From Notamacropus eugenii (lineage: Eukaryota; Chordata; Mammalia; Diprotodontia; Macropodidae): a DNA stretch of 64,000 bases. Position 1 is the stretch's first letter, and the number at the start of each line of letters is the position of its first letter. Of the stretch, positions 46,485 through 57,904 are shown piece after piece. The notes under the pieces are model-generated. The model was not told where the DNA came from, did no database searches, and saw nothing but the letters and a program-made list of their open reading frames with translations. The position numbers and the translations under genes were made by a program. The DNA is taken from positions 516,026,224-516,090,223 of the forward strand of contig NC_092872.1 in the NCBI RefSeq assembly GCF_028372415.1, given 5' to 3'.

Positions 46485-46760
46485 TTCACAGTTAACAAGT
46501 ATTTACTAAGTAAATGCTGTTTCAAGCAGTGTGGCAACAAATTTTACAAGTAAGGATGTTCCTTCCCTCAAAGGGCTTACATTCCCTGGGGAGGATATCT
46601 GTATAAAGACAAGTAGATACAGATCATATAGTAGATAAATAAGAAGCAATATGGTTAATAGAAAGAAAGCCAACTCCAGAATTTGAATCATCTGAAATTA
46701 AGTCCTGCCTCTGACTGGCTTTGTGATCATGGATTTAATCTTTCGGTACCCATGTAACTT
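46485..46760. repeat. L2 3' end (minus) followed by a MIR-like fragment (plus)
   Basis: 46485-46625: CACAGTTAACAAGTATTTAC and AGGGCTTACATTCCCTGGGG. 46635-46760: AATCATCTGAAATTAAGTCC and CTTTGTGATCATGGATTTAA. Confidence 0.6.
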
Positions 46761-47529
46761 TCTTGTGTGTTTTTTTAATTAATTTTTTTTCAATAAAGGA
46801 AAATCTGCCTCCTCTGCCTACTCTCCTCATCCTATCTCCAATTGCGAAAAAAAGAAAAACACATGATCTCAAAGTTAAAGCTAAAACAGACTTAATCAGA
46901 AGAGAAAAACATGGAACCTATACTATATGTTGGCCATATTAATCAATGTTGTTTTAGACTATTTAAAATAATTAGACAGTATAAGGTTGGAATATTGCTG
47001 TGTGTAGGAAATGATGAGCTGGTGGACTTAGAAAAATATGGAAAGATGAACTTATGAACTTATGAAATGTTATCTCCAAGTATACAAGTATAGTATGGTC
47101 TTACATAGATGCATATGAATGTATCTGTCTATATGTAAGTATGATTCTAGATATCTAAGTATACATATGTGTATATGTGTATATGTGTATGTGTGTGCAG
47201 CTTAATTGTAGCATCCTTGGGGAGGAGGGGGACAGGTAGGGGGAAAAAAGAACAAAGTAAAAAGTACCCAGTAGAAAACAACAACAAAAAAAGATGGATA
47301 GCTTTGAACTCAAAGTGTAACACTTATTAGATAGGCTTTCTTGAAATGGAAATTTATTGCTGTATATTTTGAATCCTATCTTACGTTCTGCTGTGTACAC
47401 TGCAATGCTTTTTTTCTTATTTTGTATTAAATTTTAGTACTTAAATTTATATGTTTATTGTCTTGTGAATTTAAGTTTAAAACAAATTAATAATAAAATA
47501 AAAAGAAATAAAGGCAATACTCCTGTTTT
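46761..47529 (+). repeat. L1 3' end fragments
   Basis: GGAATATTGCTGTGTGTAGG, then AAAAATATGGAAAGATGAAC, a TATG-rich stretch, and a terminal T/A-rich end near 47460. It is a strongly diverged L1 3' UTR. Confidence 0.55.
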
Positions 47530-47796
47530 TGTATATAGTCAAGTGAAACAACTTCCCAAATTGACTGTGTACAAAAAATACACCTCAGTCTATGCTCTAA
47601 GTTCATCACTTCTCTATCAGGAGGTGGGTTGCATATTCTATCTTGAGTCTTCTGGAATTATCATTGATCATTACTCTTGATCAGAATTCCTAAGTCTATC
47701 ATAGTCTTTGAAAAAAACAATCCGTACAATGTTGTTGTTAATGAATAAATTGTCTCCTAACTCTGCTCACTCCATTTTGCATCATTTCATACAAGT

Positions 47797-47990
47797 CGAG
47801 GTAACTAGGTGAAGAGGGCACTGGGTCTGAAGCAAGAAGACCTAAGTGTAAAGACAGGTATCTCAGGGACATATTAGCTGTGTGATCTAGGCCAATTCAC
47901 TTAACCTCAACTGTCCAAAAGAAAATAATAACAGTCCCTACTTCCCTGGGTCATTGTGAGGGGCACTATATAAATGTTAGCTACTATGAA
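47797..47990 (+). repeat. CORE-SINE with L2-type tail (type C)
   Basis: GAGGTAACTAGGTGAAGAGG, TTAGCTGTGTGATCTAGGCC and CTGGGTCATTGTGAGGGGCA. It interrupts the 3' region of copy d. Confidence 0.85.
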
Positions 47991-49170
47991 ACCTTCTTCA
48001 GATTTCTCCGAACCCATTCCTTTCATCTTTTTTTATACCACAATAGTATTCCATCATATTCATATATCATGACTTGGTCAGCCATTGCGCAACTGAGAGT
48101 TACCTCTTTAGTTTTCAATTCTGTCACTACATAAAGAGCCATTATAAATATTTTTGACCAGTTCAGAGAAAAGCAAGGTTCATGGTTAGGTACTCCTTGC
48201 GTCCCTGCCTCCATGTTAGGATAGACTTCCACTTGCACACCTCAGTTATATGAGATTATTTTCCCTACCATTTCTCTTCCTTTTCTCCCGTAGTTCCTCT
48301 TACCCTCCCTTTTCATTCTTCTTTTAAGATCATCAAAACATAACAGAACCACTTCTAGGCACTCTCTCTAACTAGACTCCCTCTGTTACTCCTGATGATG
48401 ATAGGGTTCTGAGTGAACACACGAATTCCTATATTAGAATGTAAACAGTTTATCCCTGTTTCATCCCTTATGATTGTTGACTCGTTTAGTTTTTTACATT
48501 TTTCTCGACCCCCGTGTTCACACTCCAAAATTTCTATACAGCTCTCTTCTGTTCATCAGAAATGCTTGTTAGTCTTATTTCATTAATAGTCCATTCCATA
48601 TTCCCACCCTCACCCTCCACCCCCAGTAAGATTATACTCAGTTTGGCTGTTTAAGTTATTTTTTACCTTCTGGAAAATCATATTGAAAGTTCTTTACTCC
48701 TTTAAACTAGTGGGTAATAAATCTGGTGTGATCCTGACTGTGGCTCCTTAGTAAAAAAAAATTCATGGTCCCTTGTAATATTTTTATTTGGCCTGGAAGT
48801 ACTGGATTTGGGCTATAATGTTTCTGGGAGTTTTCATTTGGGGGTTTCTTTCAGAAGGTGACTTGGATTGTTTCCCCCATTTTCTCTTTGCTTTGTGGTT
48901 CTAAGAAATCTGGGCAGTTTTATTTTATGATTTCTTAAAATAATATATCCAGCTCCTTTTTAGAGGCATGACCCTCAGGTAGTTTAGTGATTCTTAAGTT
49001 ATTTTTCCTCAATCTGTTGTCTGGATCAGCTGTTTTTGCTTTTGAGATACCATACATTTTCTTCTATGTTTTTGGTCTTTTGATGTTTTTTGAATATTTT
49101 TTGTTGTCTCATGGAGTCATGAGCTTCTATTTGGTCCACTCTGATTTTCAGGGTGCTTACTGCTTGGGTA

Positions 49171-49194
49171 AAGTAAGTAAGTACTTACTTACTT
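49171..49194. repeat. 24-bp perfect palindrome
   Basis: AAGTAAGTAAGT followed directly by its exact reverse complement. It lies in the decayed ORF1 of copy d and probably grew from (AAGT)n slippage. Confidence 0.95.
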
Positions 49195-50252
49195 ACTACC
49201 TCTCATGCCAAGCTGTTCATTCTCTTTCCATTCTTTCATAGCTCTCATTTCTTTTCCAACTTTTTCTGCTGGCACTCATTTCACTTATAAAAAAAAAAAT
49301 CTTAGGCCTTAAAAAAAAAAATAAACCTCTTGATTCATCTCCTCTAGAAATTCTAGTTCAATTTGTGCAAAAAGTGTTTTTCTTTGTGGCTTTGCTTATA
49401 TGTTTTGGGTCATTCTCATCCTCTGGGTTTATGTGTTGATTTTCCTCCCACCTTAATACCATTTTATGCCATTTTTTTTGTTGTTTGCTCATTCTTCAAG
49501 CCTACTTCCTTTGGATTTCATATTAGGAGCAGGCTCCACACACTTCTGGAAGGAATGTCTGGATTGAATTTGTGCCCTCTTGTGTCCTTCTTTTGTTTTC
49601 TTGGGGGTATTGAGCATTGATTTATACCAGGATCTCAGAGATAGCTAAGGGTGAGGAGCTTTTGGTGTGCTCCCAAAGTGGTCTGATCCAGAGCAAAGTC
49701 TGATTGCTGCCCTTCTGGTTTGAGCTCTGCAAATTCTTGATATTGGTATGGATCTAAGCAACATACTTGTGAACTTGCCCCAGTTGGAGTTCCAGCGAAC
49801 TGTTTCTGGAATAAGCCATTATTACTCAGCTGGAAATATCTGATAGTTCAGAGACACACCTGCAGGCTGTCTGTTTGTCTGAGATTCCTGCTCCAATTAT
49901 TCTACTGCAGGTTTCAGACAAGGCTGGAGGTTGGAACTGAGACCCTGCCATTTTCCTGAGACTCAGGCCATACAAGCTTTATTTTGCTTCTGCTTGTGCT
50001 CCTGACTCAGCAGACCACATGGAGCCTGTGACCATTCCTTGCCTTGGACCTCCACCTCTTGACACAAGTCCACTGCTCAGCTAGTACTGGATCACTGACT
50101 GAAGAGTGAATGACAGAACTGCTAATTGGTACTTGTTTCTGCATAAGTTTATTGTCCTCTGTGTGGGCTTGGGACTGTTTCTTCCCCTGGTACATAACTC
50201 ACATTTCACCTGTGGAATACTGGAATGCTACATGCAGCAATTCTCAGCTAGA

Positions 50253-51076
50253 GAGGGATATAGAAAACTGGGAAAGAATTTTTACAGCTAATGTCAGTGA
50301 TAAAAGCCTCATTTCTAGAATATATAGAGAACTGAGTCAAATGTACAAAAATACAAGTCATTCCCCAATTGATAAATGGTCAAAGGATATGAACAGGCAA
50401 TTTTCAGAGGAAGAAATTAAAGATATCTATAGTCATATGAAAAAATGCTCTAAATCACTTTTGATTAGAGAGATGCAAATCAAATCAACTCTGAGGTACC
50501 ACATCACACCTATCAGATTGGCAAACAGAACAGGAAGATGATAAATGCCGGAGAGGATGTGGGAGAGTTGGAACACTAATACATTGTTGGTGGAGCTGTG
50601 AGCTGATCCAACAATTCTGGAGAGCAATTTGGAGCTATACCAAAGGGCTACAAAAATATGCATACCCAGCAATATTGCTTCTAGGACTGTATCCGCAAGA
50701 GATCATAAAAATGGGAAAGGGTCCCACATGTACAAAAATATTTATAGCAGCCCTCTTTGTGGTGGCCAAAAACTGGGAATGGCTGAATAAATTATGGTAT
50801 GTGAATGTAATGGAATACCATTGTGCTATAAGAAATAATGAACAGGAAGTCTTCAGGGAGGCCTGGAAAGACTTATACAATCTGATGCTGAGTGAAAGGA
50901 GCAGAACTAGGAGAACTTTGTACACAGCAACAACCAGTGTGCAAGAGTTTTTTCTGGTAGACTTGGAACTTCATTGCAATGCAAGGACTTAAAAAAAATT
51001 CCCAATGGTCTTCTAAAGCAAAATGCCTTCCATACTCAGAAAGAACTTTGGAATTCAATCACAGAATGTAGCAGAT

Positions 51077-51155
<79 letters not shown>

Positions 51156-51367
51156 TGCGTTTTGGTTTGTTAGATGATTTCTCCCACTCATTTTAATTCT
51201 TCAACACAGTATGACTATAGTGAAAATGTATTTAATAGGAATGTATGTGTAGAACCTATATAACATTGAATGCTGTCTAGGGGAGGGAGGGAAAAATAAT
51301 AAACTAAGTTATATGGCAGTTATTGTAGAACACTGAAAATAAATAAAATAAATCAATTTTTAAAAAA
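50253..51367 (+). mobile_element. 5'-truncated L1 (copy e)
   Basis: Holds only the last ORF2 part (RIYRELSQMYKNTSHSPIDK; SEEEIKDIYSHMKKC) and the 3' UTR. Flanks AATTCTCAGCTAGA (50239-50252) and AATTCTTGGCTAGA (51368-51381) are a target duplication with two mismatches. It contains a (TG)n run. It is close in sequence to the 3' end of the full-length L1 at 13930. Confidence 0.9.
51079..51153 (+). repeat. (TG)37 microsatellite
   Basis: 75 uninterrupted bases in the 3' UTR of L1 copy e. Confidence 0.98.
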
Positions 51368-51956
51368 AATTCTTGGCTAGACCCCATCTCCATCACCCAA
51401 AGATTTCTCTGTATGTCTCCCTTTGCTGACCTAAGCTGGAAAAATGACTTACTGTGATTTTTTTTTTTCTCGGCTTTCCTGATTAGAATTTGGTCTCACA
51501 TGTTTTCTAGATCTGTTGGAAGAATCGTAGGGGAGAGCTAGGCTGTACTTCTCCTTTCTATTCTGCCATGTTGGCTTTACCTCCCATAGAAATCGCGTTA
51601 TTCTTCTCTGTATTTATTATTGTTTCTACAGAATTTTAACATTACATTACATTCATGTATCACTCAACCAATGGACATTTGCTTTGTTTTCAGTTCTTTG
51701 CTACTACCAAAAAGAAATTGCCATAAATATTGTGAATATGGGACATTTCTTTCTTTTTCTTTTCTTTTTTTTAACAGTGACTAACTTGGGGGATAGGCCT
51801 AGTAGTGGAATACTGAAGTCAAAGGTTATAAACATTTTAGGCACTTTTTTTTTGCATAATTCCAATTTGCATTAATAGTTGTGCTAATTCACATATTCAT
51901 CAGTTTCATTAGTATGCCAATCTTTCCACATCTCCAACATAAATTATTTTTGTCTT

Positions 51957-52779
51957 GGTCCTCAACAAGCATTTATCAAGCATTCACTACATGCTCTATA
52001 GACACTGCGTCAAGCAGTAGGTACACAAAAAAAGGTAAAGATATGGCTTCTGCCGTCAAGGAACTCACATTCTGATGGGGAAAGAACATTAAAACTACTA
52101 TGCTTTTAAAAGATATGTAGTGTAAATGGAGGGCAGCTAAGTGGTACAGTGGATAGAGTGCCGGGTCTGGAGTTAGGAAGATGATACTTCTTGAGTTCAA
52201 GTCTGTATTCGGACACTACTAGCTGTGTGACCAGAGGCAAGTCATTTAACTGCTCTGGGCCCTGATTCCCTAGTCCATCAAATGGGGGAGACTGCAGTAG
52301 ATTGTCTCTAAAGTCAGACTTAGACATGAGCTGTGTGACTCTGGGCAAGTCACTTAACCCTGTTTGTCTCAGTTCCCTCATCTGTAAAATGATCTGGAGA
52401 AAGAAATGGCAACCATGCCAGTATCTTTGCCAAGAAAACCCCAACTGGGGTCATGAAGAGTCAGATATGACCGAAAACAACTGAACAGCAATGTATATGA
52501 AGGCACTAGCTGGAGGTGGGGAGAAGGAAGTACGGTTAGGGATTGGGAAAGGCTTCTTATAGAAGGTGGGATTTGAGCAGAATTTTGAAAGAAGCCAGAA
52601 ATGCCAAGAAGCAGAAGTGAAGAGGGAGAGAATTTCAGGCATAGGGGATAGTCATAGCAGGACCAGAATCCAAAGATTTATTGCATGTGATGTAAACATT
52701 GAGGCCAGTACAGCAGGATCATATTCAGAGGGAAATATCACAGTATACAATACAATATAAATTTACAGAGGATGTGTGG
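51957..52779 (-). repeat. L2 LINE 3' region, interrupted by a SINE
   Basis: 51957-52128: TCAACAAGCATTTATCAAGC and AGGAACTCACATTCTGATGG. 52491-52750: TTGGGAAAGGCTTCTTATAG and AATGCCAAGAAGCAGAAGTG. The SINE at 52129 separates them. Confidence 0.82.
52129..52490 (+). repeat. CORE-SINE, Bov-B-type tail, with a duplicated head/CORE
   Basis: A first head and CORE (52129-52300, CAGTGGATAGAGTGCCGGGT, AACTGCTCTGGGCC) is followed by a second CORE and tail (52318-52490, GTGACTCTGGGCAAGTCACT, AAACCCCAACTGGGG). It is either two fused copies or one copy inserted into the end of another. Confidence 0.85.
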
Positions 52780-53084
52780 GAAAGCCTCAAGTTATTTTGA
52801 TTTGTAGCATTCTTTCATATGGTTGATGACAACTTGCAATGCTTCTTTTCAAAACTCTTTGTTTACATCCTTTAACCACGCATCTATTGGGGAATGGCTT
52901 TTGGTCTTTTATATTTCTATTAGTTTTCTGTATGTAGCTGAGATACCAAACCCTTAACCAAGAAATTTGATTTTAAAAAGTTTGGGGTTTTTTTTTGCCA
53001 TTCAATCATTTTCCTTCTTATTCTAAGTACAAACAGTAAGTCTTTAATAAATTAAATATTAAAAAAATAAAAAATAACTGAGCA

Positions 53085-53465
53085 AAAAGTTCTTTAAGTA
53101 AATTCATCTAATTTTAAAAATCTGACTTCAAGAAGCTGTAAGGATGAACTGATGCAAAGTGAAATGAGCAGAACCAGGGAACAATGTACACAGTAACAAC
53201 ATTGTATAATGATCAACTATGAATGACTTCTTTCTTCTCAGCAATACAATGATCCAAGGTGAATCCAAAGGACTCATGATGGAAAATGCTATTCATATCC
53301 AGAGAAAGGACTGATGGAATTGGAATGCAGATTGAAGTACACTACTTTCACTTTCTTCACTATTTTCATGGTTCTTTCCTTTTGGTCAATTTCTTTTTTC
53401 ACAATTTACTAATATAGAAATAGGTTTTATGATGGCATGTCTATAACCTATATCAAATACTTTGA
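53085..53465 (+). repeat. L1 3' UTR fragment
   Basis: GAACTGATGCAAAGTGAAAT, CAGCAATACAATGATCCAAG and ATGGCATGTCTATAACCTAT are standard marsupial L1 3' phrases. Confidence 0.88.
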
Positions 53466-53765
53466 GGAAGAGGGAAGTTTCTTCACCTGTTAAATGAGAA
53501 TAATAACACCTATCTCCCAAGGTTGTTGCAATAATCAAATAAGATATTTGTAAAGTGATTTGCACATATACTATAATGTTTAAAACACTACGTAAATAGT
53601 AGTTATTATCATTATTATAGATATGTCTTAGAGAATTGCTGGAGGCTCAGAACAGTTAAGTGAGTTGCCACAGGTCACACAGGGGTACGTCAAAAGTAGG
53701 GTTTGAATTCATTTCCCTGATTTTACATCTAGCACTTTTCTTATAACATACCATGCTTCATGAGC
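53466..53765. repeat. Two CORE-SINE fragments in opposite orientation
   Basis: 53466-53620 plus: CTCCCAAGGTTGTTGCAATA (L2-type tail). 53628-53765 minus: CACAGGTCACACAGGGGTAC and GGGTTTGAATTCATTTCCCT. Confidence 0.75.
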
Positions 53766-53789
53766 AATATCAATAAAAGTTACAAAACT

Positions 53790-54700
53790 GATCACCTAGT
53801 GAATCAACTATTAGAACTATATCCTAAGAATTTTATTAAAAGATAAACTGCTAAAAAGTCATAGCAGTGAACTAATCCAACAATTTTGGAGAGCAATCTG
53901 GAATTATGTCCACAGAATTATTAAGCTGCCTAGACCTTTTGACCCAGCAATACCAGGATTGTTGGTTTCCCAAGATGATTAGGAAAAAATAATCTATATA
54001 TTCTAAAATACCTATAGCAGTTCTCTTTGTGGTGGAAAAGAAGTGGAAAGTGTGGGGATGCCCACCAATTAGGGAACAGCTAAACAAATTGTGGGTATAT
54101 GATCATGATGGAATACTATTCTGCTATAAGAAACCATGAGCTTATTGATTTTAAAAAAACATGGAGACTCACATGAAATAATGAAGAGTGAAATGGACAG
54201 GACCAAGAGAACTTCTGTTGCATATAGTAAAAGCAATCTTGTTTTAAGAACAACTAAGAATCTATGAAGGAAGATGCTGTCTGCCTCCAGAAAAAGAAGA
54301 TAAATAGAAGTTTGTATAGTATGGTTTTACACACACACACATGCCTAATGGCAAGCAATCTCTAGGGTAAGAAACATGAGGAAGGGGGAAAAAATATAAA
54401 AAATGCACAGCAGAGAATAAAAGAAAATGTAGAGGGAAGTATAGAAAACAGAGTAGCTTTGGAAACAATGACTAGTACTTTTAGTTTTTTTTTTTAAAGT
54501 AAACAGTGTGAAATGTAAATTCACTTCTTAGATTGTGCTGTGTATGTGAAAATATTCAGTCTTTATGTATTTAAGATGAAAATGAATAAAAAAATTCGAA
54601 GTCAGCTTTACTTATAACAACAACAAAACAAAAACTGGAAACAATACACATATCAAATAATAGGGGAATGATCACACAGTGATATATCATTATAGAGATG
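53790..54700 (+). repeat. L1 3' fragment, 5'-truncated
   Basis: AATTTTGGAGAGCAATCTGG, CTTTTGACCCAGCAATACCA, TGATGGAATACTATTCTGCT, then a 3' UTR ending near 54595 in an AATAAA. A short further ORF2-like scrap follows (54598-54700). Confidence 0.82.
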
Positions 54701-54809
54701 TGATAAGGACTGGACCTGTAATTTCATAAGCATAGGGTAGTCTCAGATGAGAATAATTCCTTCTGTTAATGCAGGCAGGTTCTCTTTTTTCTGAAAATAT
54801 AGTCTTAGA

Positions 54810-54930
54810 GTTTCCTTAGGCAATGAGAGGTTAAGTAACATAGCCAATATATGTCAGCGATAGGACCTGAACCCAGTTCCTCGTGGTTAGTTCTCCATTC
54901 ACTTTGTAACGGTGTACTCCATCAACATAA
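54810..54930 (-). repeat. MIR-like CORE-SINE fragment
   Basis: GCAATGAGAGGTTAAGTAAC and GATAGGACCTGAACCCAGTT read as a reversed MIR CORE and head. Confidence 0.6.
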
Positions 54931-55098
54931 TGGAATATTGATATGCCATATAAGTGAAACATAGTTGTGTGAAGATTTGTGTAAAGTAATGTAGAAGAAA
55001 GAAGGCAGAAACCAAACATATGCACTATTACATATTTTAAAAAATCAAAAGAAATCTGATAGGGACATAAAAGACAAGAAGAAAAAAAACAGAAGATA

Positions 55099-55287
55099 TT
55101 ACTTGATACTTCGGCCTGATTTCATCATGACATATACTCTGTTCAATGGGGCAGATCCTAAGCTGTCTATATCTGCCCATTTTATGGGACTCTGGTCCTT
55201 GTCCTCCCAGCAATCTTCCACAGTGGGCTGGGCTCCTTCCTCTAGATCTGCTTGCATTTGTAGCAGTAGACCACGAGAACTGTCCAC
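55099..55287 (-). other. Unidentified 62-codon ORF, possible decayed retrocopy or exon
   Basis: The frame starts MDSSRGLLLQMQADLEEGAQ and includes VEDCWEDKDQSPIKWADID, ending in a stop at 55099. The surrounding 55100-55330 stretch is GC-richer than its neighbours and matches no repeat I recognise. The peptide looks protein-like (acidic, with Trp and ordered spacing), but I do not recognise a family. No clear splice sites or poly(A) were found. It may be chance. Confidence 0.2.
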
Positions 55288-55434
55288 CAGTCACCCTTCA
55301 CTCTTCCTGCCAAACTGACTCATCTTTTTTTGCTGCTATCCATTTGTCTGACATCCAATGTTAAGCTTTCTTTCTTTATGTATTACAACCTACTTAGATC
55401 CACCCTGCACCTACCCATTTCTCTTTGGTAAAAG

Positions 55435-56918
55435 GTATAGATAGCACGCCCATCAGATTTGCAGATGACACAAAACTAGAAAAATATCTAACATGTTGAA
55501 TGACAGGTAGAAGCCAAAAGGATCTTGACAGGCTAGAGCACTGGGCTAAATCTAATAAGAAAAAATTCAATAGGGAGAAATGTAAACTCTGGCATCTGCA
55601 GACAAAAAAAAAATTGTCACATGATGGGGGAGGCATGGAGAGGAAGTAGTAGCTTAGAAAGGTTTCTGGGAGTCTTAGTGAACTACATGGCAGTACAAAG
55701 TGACATCCAAGAAAGCTAAAGCAATCTTGGACTGAATAAGGAGGGTTTTAGCTTCCTGGAATAGGGAGGTGATAACCGTACTGTACTCTGTTCTCACCAG
55801 AATCCATCTGCAGTATTGTGTCGAGTTCTGAGCACCACAGTAGCAGAAAGATTTTATGAAGTGTCCTGAGGTGGGCAAACAGGATTCAGTCACTGTCCGT
55901 CAACAAGCATTTATTAAGCACTTTCTATGTGCCAGGCACCGGGCAAAAGTAAGCACTAGGGATACTAAAGAGGAGGCAGAGAACAGTCCTTCCTTTCAAA
56001 GACCTTAGTCTAATGGGGTAGATAGCATGCAAATAGCTACGGACAAAGTGTGTGTATGTATACGTACATCTATATACACTCATTGTATAAATATGTACAT
56101 CTGTATACACATACACATTTGTGTATGTGTATACACACACACATATATACATATACATGATAAATTGGAGATAATCTAAGGGAAGCCAAGAGGAGTAGAA
56201 GAGTTGCAGCCATGGGAGATAACCAGTGAAAATGTCCAGAATCAGGAGATGGGAGTTTTAACATTTGAGAAGAGCAAGGTCATTGGCATTAGATCACAGG
56301 AATATGTGGAGAGGGGTAGGTTGTATGTAATTACTCTAAAAAGGTAGGAAAGTGCCATATTATCAAAGGCTTTAAAAGCCAAATAGAATTTTATGTCTAA
56401 TCCTGAAAGTAATAAGGAGCTACTCAAATTTATTGAATGGGAGTGGGGTAGGGCGAAGGTTGAGGGGAAAGAGGTGAAGGACCTTGAGTTCACATAAGGG
56501 TTGGTTGAAGAAAGTAGGTGTTTGAAACCTAGAGAAGATTCAAGGAAGACAGCTTAATAGCTCTGTTCAAATGTTTGAAGGGATACCACAGAGGAAAGAA
56601 TAGACTTGCTTTCTGCCACAAGTAGCAGAAACAAAAACAATGGGAAGAATTTAAAAGAAGGAAATTTAGCCTTGAGCTCAGGAAAGACTTCTCACTAATT
56701 ATAGATAGCCTCCTCACCAATTATAGATAGCCAGAAGTAGAAGGACCTGCCTTAGAAGGTATCAGGTTCCTCTTCTTTGAAGGTCTTTAAGCAGAGGCCA
56801 GAAGACCACTTGTCAAACACTGACAGGTAGCTATAATAGGGATTCCTTCATGACTGGGTTAGATTAGATGGCCACGGAAGTCCCTTCTAACTCTCAAATT
56901 CTGTGATTTTGTGAGTCG
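55435..56918 (+). repeat. CR1/L3 LINE 3' part, split by an L2
   Basis: Left piece 55435-55895 (CAGATTTGCAGATGACACAA, AGAGCACTGGGCTAAATCTA, GTATTGTGTCGAGTTCTGAG). Right piece 56513-56918 (GTTTGAAGGGATACCACAGA, GAGCTCAGGAAAGACTTCTC, GAAGGTCTTTAAGCAGAGGC, and the end ACTCTCAAATTCTGTGATTT). The L2 lies between them. Confidence 0.88.
55896..56512 (-). repeat. L2 LINE 3' region inside the CR1/L3
   Basis: TCAACAAGCATTTATTAAGC, CTATGTGCCAGGCACC, then a TATACA-rich simple stretch (56045-56160), AAATTGGAGATAATCTAAGG and CTTTAAAAGCCAAATAGAAT. Confidence 0.85.
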
Positions 56919-57399
56919 CCCTCAACTTTGGAATATCAGGTCTCAAAGCCATAGATACTAACCAGAAGGATAATGGTGAACAGTGAAAAAGATGGGATGG
57001 ACCTTTGCTTATTTTTAAATGTCATATTGTTAAGATGTAAATACTTTTTAACAAACTAGTTTATACAATTTCATAAATATGTATATATTTTAATGGTTTA
57101 TTGTCAGTTCAGTTTTAATTCAATTTATTTTCAATTTGAATGAGATTAAGCACCTACCATGTTCAAAGTCTTGTGAAAATAAGGATAAAAGTCTTTCCTT
57201 AAAAGGACCTTATGAGCTACTTTTGTACATGTACACAATAAAAGTACGGTGCAAAATAATTTGAGAAAGCATTAACTTGCATAACTTCAAGAAATAGCAC
57301 AGATTTAGGGGAGGGGAGGTGGTATATTTTCAAACTTACTTTAAATAATTATTTCTTTAAAATCCTTTAAGTATGAAGATTATGCTGGAACTTTTAATC
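56919..57399. other. No recognised gene or repeat
   Basis: AT-rich, with a possible short L2-like scrap at 57130-57230. Confidence 0.45.
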
Positions 57400-57580
57400 C
57401 TAGCACATGAAGAGGCATAATTATAGGAACTGGGAATGGTTTGGTCTATAGAAAACATTGGGGGAGAGGGCTGCCATCTTCAAATATTTAAGATGGTATG
57501 TAGTAGGGCCAAGAGACTCATTCTGTATGGCTCCAGAGAGATTTGGATAGACGTTATGAGGTAGCAAATTTTGGTCCAGA

Positions 57581-57815
57581 GGCAGAGCACTAGGTCCAGT
57601 CAGGAAGATCTGTGTTCAAATCTGACCTCAGATAGTAGCTGTGTGACCCTGGGCAAGTCACATAACCTGTTTGCCTCAGTTTCCACATCTGTAAAAATGG
57701 GAATAATAGCACCTATTATGATCATTATATGCATCTGATCATTGTAAAGTGCCTAATATTCTTCCTGGTATATAGTAAAAAACTATATAAATGCTATATT
57801 TCATGATGATGATAA
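57581..57815 (+). repeat. CORE-SINE with L2-type tail (type C)
   Basis: GTGTTCAAATCTGACCTCAG, GTGACCCTGGGCAAGTCACA and AATGGGAATAATAGCACCTA. Confidence 0.88.
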
Positions 57816-57904
57816 CATATCAGACTTTTAGAACAATGACGAAGTACTTATTCTGTATCAAGCTCCCTTTCAGTTGGAGATGTTTAAGCAGAGGCTGAAC
57901 ATCA

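Larger units (their letters stand above)
47530..51585 (-). mobile_element. ORF2-deleted L1 (copy d), interrupted twice
   Basis: The minus-strand 5' end is at about 51585 (GGGAGGTAAAGCCAACATGG), then a 5' UTR (to about 49620), decayed ORF1 (about 49500-48560) and spacer (48560-48240). Near 48200 it jumps into the last part of ORF2 (48190-48000) and the 3' UTR (to about 47530). Endonuclease and reverse transcriptase are absent. A CORE-SINE (47797-47990) and a 5'-truncated L1 (50253-51367) lie inside it. It is older than copies a and c. Confidence 0.75.
51586..53050 (-). repeat. Old L1 ORF2-end fragment, split by L2 and a SINE
   Basis: Left piece 51586-51956 (TTGCTACTACCAAAAAGAAA, GGATAGGCCTAGTAGTGGAA, CCACATCTCCAACATAAATT). 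Right piece about 52780-53050 (ACATCCTTTAACCACGCATC, TATTGGGGAATGGCTTTTGG). In intact L1s these two pieces are adjacent, so the L2 and SINE between them came later. Confidence 0.75.
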
